A stretch of DNA of 5,671 nucleotides from Kiritimatiellia bacterium (lineage in GTDB: Bacteria > Verrucomicrobiota > Kiritimatiellia > RFP12 > UBA1067), in NCBI GenBank assembly GCA_017936245.1, contig JAGBFY010000351.1, positions 1 through 5,671 on the forward strand. The letters run 5' to 3'. Positions 1 to 4,928 of this stretch are shown here, in pieces. Within the stretch, counting starts at the first letter, position 1. Every line of letters starts with the position of its first letter. The translations under genes and the position numbers were made by a program. The notes beneath the pieces are model-generated. The model was given only the letters and a program-made list of their open reading frames with translations, did no database searches and was not told the origin of the DNA.

Positions 1-5
1 AAATA

Positions 6-17
6 TGAAAATTTTCA
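6..17. repeat. 12-bp perfect palindrome TGAAAATTTTCA
   Basis: TGAAAATTTTCA is its own reverse complement. It sits at the very edge of the window in AT-rich DNA. It could be a regulator site for a gene beyond the edge or a chance event. A 12-bp AT-rich palindrome is weak evidence on its own. Confidence 0.25.
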
Positions 18-54
18 CATTCAACCCTCCAACTAGGGGTACGCTTGGCGAGCT

Positions 55-97
55 GCACGGAGGATTGAAAGACAGCGACCGTAGGAATTCTCATGGA
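55..97. repeat. 43-bp direct repeat, copy A (intergenic)
   Basis: This segment matches 426-468 in the same orientation at 41 of 43 positions; the differences are at 58/429 and 65/436. Identity falls off sharply on both sides. Copy B lies inside the ATPase gene and encodes residues of its nuclease domain (about His426 to Ala439), while this copy lies about 70 bp beyond that gene's stop codon. Possible origins are a remnant of a paralogous ATPase gene or a member of a dispersed repeat family. Only the similarity itself is seen; the origin is inference. Confidence 0.9.
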
Positions 98-102
98 ATT
101 CC
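84..102. repeat. GGAATTC inverted repeat with 5-nt loop
   Basis: GGAATTC (84-90) and GAATTCC (96-102) are perfect inverted repeats around the loop TCATG, giving a 7-bp stem. The left arm lies within repeat copy A and the right arm runs 5 bp past the end of copy A. Copy B has only the left arm, so the hairpin exists only at this locus. There is no following T-run in either direction. Confidence 0.6.
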
Positions 103-103
103 G

Positions 104-152
104 TGGGGACAGACCCTTCTTTGCTCCAACGGCAAGTGATATGCCGTCCCCA
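104..152. repeat. TGGGGAC…GTCCCCA inverted repeat with inner GGCA/TGCC stem
   Basis: TGGGGAC (104-110) pairs with GTCCCCA (146-152) over 7 bp. Immediately inside it, GGCA (131-134) can pair with TGCC (142-145); alternatively ACGGCA (129-134) pairs with TGCCGT (142-147). The GC-rich imperfect palindrome lies 15 bp past the ATPase stop codon. It resembles the small palindromic units (REP-like) found between genes in many bacteria, and may protect or end the ATPase transcript. That role is inferred; no poly-U tract is present. Confidence 0.45.
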
Positions 153-166
153 TGCCGCTGTAAGAA

Positions 167-1741
167 TTATGCGATAAACTTCTCCACTCCGAAATCAACG
201 AGTTCTCGAGTCTTGGAATTGAAGGAAAGGCCTACGAGCCACACAGGACGCGTTTCGGCACGATAAGGTTCAGCATACCCCTTCTCATGAATCTGCTTAA
301 ACGCCTTGTCAACTGGCTCATCGACCTTCAGTTCAAAAATGCAGACCATCGCCGGATGCTTTGCTATTATGTCCGCTCGCCCATTAGCCTGCACTGCCTC
401 CATCGTAAAATCGAAGCCACAACTTGCAAGGAGGAATGAAAGACAGCGACCGTAGGAATTCTCATGGACACTCGCCTCTTTCGAGCCGTATGCCATCGCC
501 GCATAAAGCGATTTCAGCCCGTTGAAAACAACATCCCACTTCGCGCCCAGCAGTTTCTTGCCGAGTGACCCCGCCCACGCCATCGTTTCATTCGCCGCAA
601 CACCTGTCATCAATGTACAAAGATCACGGCGCACCTCTTCATCCGGAACTCCGAGCGTATACGATTCCGTAATGGAATTGTAATCTTTTATTGTCAAATA
701 TCCCGCCTGAAACAGCATGGCAACCGGCTTGAGATGCCTCAATTCCGCAACATCAAACTCAGAAGAATCGACATCCTCTATTCTATCGGGATTGACATAA
801 AGCATATCCTCGCGCTTCAAATAGTTCATCAACATCGAGGGCCGTCCCGTTGACGACCACGTGGCCGAAAAACCAGGCTCTTTACGAAATAGCGTATAGG
901 CAACCGAAATCGGATTGTAAACCGTGGTCGGAATGTTTTTCGCAAATCTAAAGCCGTTATACCACTTTTTCAGCTGCGCTCGGTAATCATCGTAGGATTT
1001 ACCCATCTTTTCGGCATGATCGCGAAGATGCTCGTCAAAGTTCGCCGAAAGCTCTTCCTCAGTATAGCCGAACATCGTGGCGTACTCATTGTCCTGCGAA
1101 ATATCGACGATATTGTTGAGCGCTGAAAAAACGGAAAGCTTGGTGAACTTCGAAACCCCCGTCATCAGCAAAAAGCGGATGTCACCCGTGCGGTTCTTCA
1201 TCTGCGAATAGAGAGCAGATAAGCGGGCTCGAACAGCTTCAGCAACTTCGATATTGTCAAGCGTATGCCCGACGGGAGCGTCATATTCGTCGATGAGAAT
1301 CACTACGCCCTTTCCGCCATTGGCGGCGGAAAGTTGCTCAATTGCCTCGCCAAAATTGTACTGCACTGAATTTGAAACGTCATACGCATATCCGACATCG
1401 GAAAGCCGCTTCTTAATATGTGCGGCAAAATCCTTCTCGAACTCTTGAAGATTATCAGTCGCGACATCGTTAAACTCAAAGTGAATAACGGGATACTTCT
1501 CCCATGCCCAATCCGTCTTATCAATCGCAAGCCCCTCAAAAAATTCGCGCCTCCCCTGAAAAATGGCCTTAAGCGCAGAAATCGTAAGCGACTTCCCGAA
1601 ACGGCGAGGCCGCGAGACGAAGACCAATTTAGAACCCTTTGTGGAGATAAGGCGATGCATATACATCGTCTTATCCACATAGATGCATCCATCTTTCCTC
1701 AAAGAAGGGAAGTCTGCAGTATCTGTCGCTATCGGTTTCAT
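167..1741 (-). CDS. AAA-ATPase-like protein with C-terminal PD-(D/E)XK nuclease-like domain
   Basis: A 524-residue cytoplasmic protein with the layout of the AAA-ATPase_like (PF09820) plus PDDEXK_9 (formerly DUF1703) family, whose cellular role is not established. The N-terminus (DFPSLRKDGCIYVDKT, 10-25) is the family's usual opening and supports the ATG at 1741. The Walker A is RPRRFGKS (44-51) and the Walker B VVILIDEYD (146-154), followed by LLMTGVSKFTKLSVFSALNN (191-210). The family motifs WYNGF (260-264) and YNP (275-277) are present. The nuclease-like domain starts near HENSY (426-430), with GRAD (Asp457) and FELK (Glu470, Lys472), so the D-ExK core looks intact. The QIHEKGYAEPY stretch (483-493) is also typical. 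The gene has its own promoter, looks more AT-rich than its neighbours, and is followed by repeats that include a partial copy of itself, all consistent with an accessory, multi-copy gene. No substrate or partner can be named. Confidence 0.9.
   Translation of the reverse strand: MKPIATDTADFPSLRKDGCIYVDKTMYMHRLISTKGSKLVFVSRPRRFGKSLTISALKAIFQGRREFFEGLAIDKTDWAWEKYPVIHFEFNDVATDNLQEFEKDFAAHIKKRLSDVGYAYDVSNSVQYNFGEAIEQLSAANGGKGVVILIDEYDAPVGHTLDNIEVAEAVRARLSALYSQMKNRTGDIRFLLMTGVSKFTKLSVFSALNNIVDISQDNEYATMFGYTEEELSANFDEHLRDHAEKMGKSYDDYRAQLKKWYNGFRFAKNIPTTVYNPISVAYTLFRKEPGFSATWSSTGRPSMLMNYLKREDMLYVNPDRIEDVDSSEFDVAELRHLKPVAMLFQAGYLTIKDYNSITESYTLGVPDEEVRRDLCTLMTGVAANETMAWAGSLGKKLLGAKWDVVFNGLKSLYAAMAYGSKEASVHENSYGRCLSFLLASCGFDFTMEAVQANGRADIIAKHPAMVCIFELKVDEPVDKAFKQIHEKGYAEPYRAETRPVWLVGLSFNSKTRELVDFGVEKFIA
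426..468. repeat. 43-bp direct repeat, copy B (inside ATPase CDS)
   Basis: This is the partner of 55-97, 371 bp away in the same orientation. On the minus strand it encodes HENSYGRCLSFLLA, which opens the PD-(D/E)XK domain and includes Glu427, so this copy is under coding constraint. The other copy is not in an intact gene. Third-codon positions are conserved between the copies as well, which points to recent DNA-level duplication or conversion and not just protein conservation. Confidence 0.9.
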
Positions 1742-1750
1742 TTGGCAAAC

Positions 1751-1779
1751 ATTATACCAAACACCAAATTACACCGCAA
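1751..1779 (-). promoter_or_regulatory. Sigma-70-type promoter for the ATPase gene
   Basis: On the minus strand TTGCGG (1779-1774) is followed after 17 bp by a perfect TATAAT (1756-1751). Transcription should start near 1744, only a few bases before the ATG at 1741-1739. The sequence between the -10 box and the ATG (GTTTGCCAA) has no Shine-Dalgarno sequence, so the message is predicted to be leaderless or nearly so. The placement separates this gene from the upstream rimO operon. Confidence 0.7.
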
Positions 1780-1833
1780 TAACGGGCTGCCCAAAACACC
1801 TTTATCCTTTTCTTTTTTTGTCCCTCTGGGGGA

Positions 1834-3084
1834 TCAGACAAGTTCGCCGATAAAATCGTAATCGCTGACCTCAAGAAGGCGCACAAGCACGAATTCGCCG
1901 ACAGGTGCGATTGCAGCATCGTCGGCATCAAGCCGCACAACTCCATCGACATCCGGCGCCTGGCTTTCGAGACGCGCAACACCCGGCGACACAACCAGCG
2001 CCGGAAGCTCCGCCCCAAGCATGGACTTTGCCTTTTTGTCCCAAATCTTCTTCTGCGCCGCCATTATCTTGAGCGCACGCGACTGCGCCACCTTCATCGA
2101 AGGCCGCCCCTTCATCGTGGCTCCAGGCGTTTCCTCTTCCGGCGAGTACGCAAACACTCCGAGATGGTCGAACTGCATGCGCTTCACGTCCGACAGCATC
2201 CGCGCAAAGCTTGCCGCCGTCTCACCCGGGAAGCCGGTCATTACGGTCGTTCGAAGCGTAACGCCCGGCACTGCGGCGCGGATGCGTTCTGCCGCCTCCT
2301 GCGTGGCCTTGATTGCGCTTCCGCGAGCCATCGCCCTAAGCACATCCGGATCTGTATGCTGAAGCGGAACATCCACATGCTTCACAGCCTTCGGGCTCGT
2401 GCGCATCCATTCAAGAAACTTGTCAGTTATCTCGTTTGGATAGGAATACAGCACACGCACCACAAAATCGCCGCGAATCCTGTCCAAAGCCTTCAACAGC
2501 GTTACAAGATTGACCTTAGGCTTTCCGGGCTGATGATTGAAGTCCACTCCGTAAAGCATAGGATCCTGCGCAATTATGTTCAGCTCGCGAACTCCGGTAC
2601 GGACAAAATCCCGCGCCTCCTTCAGTATCGCGTTCATCGGACGCGAACGGTACTTTCCGCGGATTGCGGGAATTGCACAATACGCGCAGCGATGGGCGCA
2701 CCCTTCTGCTATCTTGAGGTAGGCGAACGCCTTCCCGGAAAGACGAAGGCCCGGAATTCGCTGGCAGCCAAACTTCTTGGGAACACCTTCCCACGAATCG
2801 ACGCCCTTGAAAAGGGAAATGCGTTCAGGGTAGCGTTCCGGATAGCAACCGGCGACGACAACACGCTTCACATTGCCCTTGCGCTTGAGAGAAAGCGCCC
2901 TGCGTATCTCACGTTCCGCCTCTTCGCGGGCGGACTCGATGAATGCGCAGGTGTTTACGACAAGCGTATCGCAATGGTCAGGGGTGGACGAAAGAGTCCA
3001 CCCCTCCGAGAGCATGCGCCCAAGACGCACCTCTAGATCGGCCGCGTTCTTGGCGCACCCGAGACTGACGAGCCCTACCGTCAC
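1834..3084 (-). CDS. rimO: Ribosomal protein S12 methylthiotransferase RimO
   Basis: A 416-residue radical-SAM enzyme that by family adds a methylthio group to the beta-carbon of a conserved aspartate in ribosomal protein S12. The N-terminal MTTase domain has the cluster ligands Cys10 (SLGCAKN), Cys46 (VNTCAF) and Cys80 (VAGCYPERY). The radical-SAM motif is EGCAHRCAYC (Cys129, Cys133, Cys136), followed by GKYRSR. VPLQH (239-243) favours RimO over MiaB, which has PVQSG. The C-terminal TRAM domain (about 350-416) ends DYDFIGELV, typical of RimO. The start is GTG at 3084, because MTVGLVSLGC aligns with the family N-terminus; it overlaps the TGA of rpiB-glyA as GTGA, with only a weak upstream SD, so coupled translation is likely. 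Oddities: only 49 residues separate Cys80 from Cys129, roughly 20 fewer than in typical RimO, and the usual IAQDTT is IAQDP here. Confidence 0.93.
   Translation of the reverse strand: MTVGLVSLGCAKNAADLEVRLGRMLSEGWTLSSTPDHCDTLVVNTCAFIESAREEAEREIRRALSLKRKGNVKRVVVAGCYPERYPERISLFKGVDSWEGVPKKFGCQRIPGLRLSGKAFAYLKIAEGCAHRCAYCAIPAIRGKYRSRPMNAILKEARDFVRTGVRELNIIAQDPMLYGVDFNHQPGKPKVNLVTLLKALDRIRGDFVVRVLYSYPNEITDKFLEWMRTSPKAVKHVDVPLQHTDPDVLRAMARGSAIKATQEAAERIRAAVPGVTLRTTVMTGFPGETAASFARMLSDVKRMQFDHLGVFAYSPEEETPGATMKGRPSMKVAQSRALKIMAAQKKIWDKKAKSMLGAELPALVVSPGVARLESQAPDVDGVVRLDADDAAIAPVGEFVLVRLLEVSDYDFIGELV
3081..3084 (-). promoter_or_regulatory. GTGA stop/start overlap coupling rpiB-glyA to rimO
   Basis: Read on the minus strand, the last base pairs of the fusion gene (CCG TGA) contain the GTG start of rimO in another frame, giving the four-base overlap GTGA. 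Only a weak purine stretch (TGGA) lies upstream, so ribosomes ending on the fusion gene probably reinitiate on rimO. This also implies a shared mRNA from the promoter at 4807-4779. Confidence 0.8.
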
Positions 3085-4748
3085 GGAACCGGGAATCCAG
3101 CGACGAGCTTGGCGGCTTCCGCCTTGATCTTCTGCTGGAGTTCGACGTTTGTGATGTCAGAAAGGATATCGGCGATCCAGCCGCCGATCTTGGCGGCCTC
3201 AGCCTCCTTCACGCCACGCGTCGTGATGGACGCGGTTCCGACGCGGATGCCGCTCGTCTTGAAGGGAGACTCCGTATCGTAGGGAATCGTGTTCTTGTTC
3301 ACCACGATGCCGGCGTTGTCGAGCGCGGCGGCGGCGTCCTTGCCGGTCATGCCCTTCTGCTTGACATCGACAAGGAAGAGATGGTTGTCGGTGCCGCCGC
3401 TCACGATGCGGAAGCCGCGATCCTGAACAGCCTTGCACATAGCCTTGCAGTTCTTGACGACCTGAGCGGCGTATTCCTTCATCTCAGGCTGCATCCACTC
3501 GCGGAAGCAGATCGCCTTTGCCGCGATGATGTTCTCGAGCGGACCACCCTGCATTCCCGGGAACACCGCGGAATCAAGAGCCTTTGCGTACTGCTCCTTG
3601 CAGAGCACGAGACCGCCGCGAGGTCCGCGAAGGGTCTTGTGCGTGGTGGAGGTGACGAAATCGGCGTACGGAACAGGCGACTCGTGAGCACCACCGGCGA
3701 CGAGACCGGCAATGTGAGCCATGTCCACAAGCATGATTGCGCCGCACTTGTCGCAGATTTCGCGGATGCGCTTGAAGTCGATCGTGCGCGGATAGGCGCT
3801 CGCACCGGCGAGAAGGATCTTCGGCTTGACTTCCATCGCCTGCTGTTCAAGCGCATCATAGTCGAGGCACTCGGTCTCACGGTTCACCGTGTAGGGAACG
3901 ATGTTGTAGAGCTTGCCGGAGAAGTTCACGGGCGAGCCATGGGAGAGGTGACCGCCCTGATCGAGCGAGAGGGAGAGAATCGTGTCGCCCGGCTTGATCG
4001 TGGCGAGATAAACCGCCATGTTCGCCGCGCTGCCGCAATGCGGCTGGACGTTTGCGTGATCGGCGCCAAAAAGCTCGCATGCGCGCTTGCGGGCGAGTTC
4101 CTCGGCGGCGTCCACAGGAAGGCAGCCGGAGTACCAGCGCTTGCCCGGATAGCCTTCAGCGTACTTGTTCATGAGTACGCTTCCGGCTGCGAGACGCACC
4201 GCGCGAGAAGATGTGTTCTCGGACGCGATGAGGTTGATCTCGGTATCTTCCTGCTCAACCTGATCCTTGATCGCCGCCCAGACCTCGGCATCCTCCTTTG
4301 CAAGGAGCGAGAAATCGGAAAGACGCTTCGCACGCTCAAGCTTGCCACGGCGGACGACATGGCGCGTTGCTTCATCTACCTGTGCGGACATGAAGGCGTT
4401 CAGCATATCATAAGCGACCTTGTCCTCCGTCTCATCCGCTCCGATGCAGAGGATGTTCGCTCCATTGTGCCTACGGGCGATCTCCGCCTCCGCCACGGTG
4501 CGGCAAAGCGCTGCACGGATGCCCTGGAATCGGTTTGCCGCCATCGACATGCCAATACCTGTACGGCAGATGAGCACGCCAAAGTCGGCATCGCCCTTCG
4601 CGACCGCCATCGCGACATCGTCAGCGTAGTCGGGATAGTCGCAGGCCTCGGGATCGAAGCAACCGTAATCCTTGCAATCCTTGAATGCGGCCATGATCCT
4701 GGCCTTGAGTTCAAATCCGCCGTGATCGGCACCGATGGCAATTTTCAT
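3081..4748 (-). CDS. rpiB-glyA: Ribose-5-phosphate isomerase B – serine hydroxymethyltransferase fusion
   Basis: A 555-residue cytoplasmic fusion. Residues 1-142 are RpiB (ribose 5-phosphate to ribulose 5-phosphate): ADHGG (Asp8, His9), DYPDYA (37-42), CRTGIGMSMAANR (catalytic Cys61, Thr63) and RRHNGANIL (His94, Asn95). Residues from about 145 to 555 are full-length SHMT (serine + tetrahydrofolate to glycine + 5,10-methylene-THF): NLIASEN (172-178), NKYAEGYPGKRWY (194-206), VQPHCGSAAN (234-243), VDMAHIAGLV (341-350), the PLP lysine Lys371 in TTHKTLRGPRGG, and SGIRVG (Arg502). Both active sites look intact and there is almost no linker. The ATG at 4748 is chosen because MKIAIGADHGG is the RpiB N-terminus, GAAAGG lies 9 bases upstream, and the promoter lies inside the 26-codon upstream extension. 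Oddities: Arg62 replaces the Gly usual in CGTGIG, and Cys238 replaces the usual Ser in PHSGS. Separate neighbouring rpiB and glyA genes occur elsewhere, for example ywlF and glyA in Bacillus subtilis. Confidence 0.95.
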   Translation of the reverse strand: MKIAIGADHGGFELKARIMAAFKDCKDYGCFDPEACDYPDYADDVAMAVAKGDADFGVLICRTGIGMSMAANRFQGIRAALCRTVAEAEIARRHNGANILCIGADETEDKVAYDMLNAFMSAQVDEATRHVVRRGKLERAKRLSDFSLLAKEDAEVWAAIKDQVEQEDTEINLIASENTSSRAVRLAAGSVLMNKYAEGYPGKRWYSGCLPVDAAEELARKRACELFGADHANVQPHCGSAANMAVYLATIKPGDTILSLSLDQGGHLSHGSPVNFSGKLYNIVPYTVNRETECLDYDALEQQAMEVKPKILLAGASAYPRTIDFKRIREICDKCGAIMLVDMAHIAGLVAGGAHESPVPYADFVTSTTHKTLRGPRGGLVLCKEQYAKALDSAVFPGMQGGPLENIIAAKAICFREWMQPEMKEYAAQVVKNCKAMCKAVQDRGFRIVSGGTDNHLFLVDVKQKGMTGKDAAAALDNAGIVVNKNTIPYDTESPFKTSGIRVGTASITTRGVKEAEAAKIGGWIADILSDITNVELQQKIKAEAAKLVAGFPVP

Positions 4749-4757
4749 TAGTTTAAA

Positions 4758-4763
4758 CCTTTC
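4758..4763 (-). promoter_or_regulatory. Ribosome-binding site GAAAGG for rpiB-glyA
   Basis: GAAAGG on the minus strand lies 9 bases before the ATG at 4748-4746. It decides the start: the earlier in-frame ATG at 4826-4824 has no such site and lies upstream of the predicted promoter. Confidence 0.7.
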
Positions 4764-4778
4764 GTGAAATTTCCGCGT

Positions 4779-4807
4779 ATTGTACCAAAAGCCCTTCGAT
4801 GATTCAA
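4779..4807 (-). promoter_or_regulatory. Sigma-70-type promoter of the rpiB-glyA–rimO operon
   Basis: TTGAAT (4807-4802) and TACAAT (4784-4779) on the minus strand are separated by 17 bp. Initiation near 4772 would give a leader of about 24 bases containing the GAAAGG site. The bases just before the -10 box (TTTGG) are the same as before the -10 box of the ATPase promoter. Confidence 0.65.
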
Positions 4808-4876
4808 GCAAACAGCCGCCATACAACGAATGGCGCAGTTATACAATCAAGTGAGTCAAATCGTAAAGGCAAATCA

Positions 4877-4905
4877 TCATCTACAGAAGAATCTTCCGTA
4901 GATGA
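4877..4905 (-). terminator. Hairpin terminator candidate after the beta-helix gene
   Basis: In minus-strand RNA a 13-bp stem with one G·U pair and a 3-nt loop forms 24 bases past the TGA of the beta-helix gene. On the plus strand the same position would be an A·C mismatch, so the structure fits a minus-strand transcript. The following sequence (TGATTTGCCTTTACG) is only moderately U-rich, so termination may be partial or the hairpin may mainly protect the 3' end. It separates the beta-helix gene from the rpiB-glyA promoter. Confidence 0.55.
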
Positions 4906-4928
4906 CTTCGTCACCCGCAAAATGGATA

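Larger units (their letters stand above)
33..125 (-). pseudogene. Possible remnant of an AAA-ATPase/PD-(D/E)XK paralogue
   Basis: In the frame that matches the ATPase gene across the 43-bp repeat, the minus strand reads SKEGSVPTEF, then HENSYGRCLSILRAA, and ends at a TAG at 35-33. The intact gene has SKEASV directly followed by HENSYGRCLSFLLAS. The relic would thus share SKExSV, carry four extra residues (PTEF) and lose similarity after the repeat. The part outside the 43-bp repeat is only six residues and may be coincidence. If real, this is a fragment of the second half of another family member, with nothing functional left. Confidence 0.22.
1..166. other. Gene-free left edge with repeats
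   Basis: This stretch lies downstream of the ATPase gene, on the side of its TAA stop, and contains no intact gene that I recognise. It holds a second copy of a 43-bp sequence also found inside the ATPase gene, a GGAATTC inverted repeat, a GGGGAC/GTCCCC inverted repeat and a 12-bp perfect palindrome near the edge. No T-run follows either hairpin in the minus direction, so I do not call a rho-independent terminator for the ATPase gene. A short minus-strand frame starting at the ATG at 94-92 stays open to the window edge, but it has no recognisable homology or good ribosome-binding site. Confidence 0.6.

Noticed and set aside
55..468. CRISPR array or transposon ends suggested by the 43-bp direct repeat
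   Set aside because: There are only two copies, 371 bp apart, one within a coding domain, with no regular spacers, no terminal inverted repeats and no target-site duplication visible.
1796..1836. TCCC…GGGA hairpin plus T-run near the rimO stop codon as a terminator
   Set aside because: In the minus (rimO) direction the stem is followed by A-rich, not U-rich, sequence. On the plus strand the T-run comes before the stem. So it fits neither direction.
1418..1861. 147-codon plus-strand open frame over the start of the ATPase gene
   Set aside because: It is antisense to the Walker A region and to the ATPase promoter, with no recognisable product.
2164..3036. 290-codon open frame on the plus strand opposite rimO
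   Set aside because: It is antisense to a clear RimO with all cluster cysteines; no homology, promoter or ribosome-binding site supports it.
3381..4751. 456-codon open frame on the plus strand opposite rpiB-glyA
   Set aside because: It is fully antisense to a gene with two complete conserved domains. Its translation has no recognisable motif, and it stays open because the GC-rich sense gene rarely uses codons that give antisense stops.
4749..4826. 26-codon N-terminal extension of the RpiB–GlyA fusion
   Set aside because: The extension has no family similarity, covers the predicted promoter and ribosome-binding site, and lies before the canonical RpiB N-terminus MKIAIGADHGG.
4838..4864. Second promoter (TTGACT with TATAAC) on the minus strand upstream of rpiB-glyA
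   Set aside because: The spacing between the two hexamers is only 10 bp, too short for sigma-70, and a better 17-bp-spaced promoter lies downstream.
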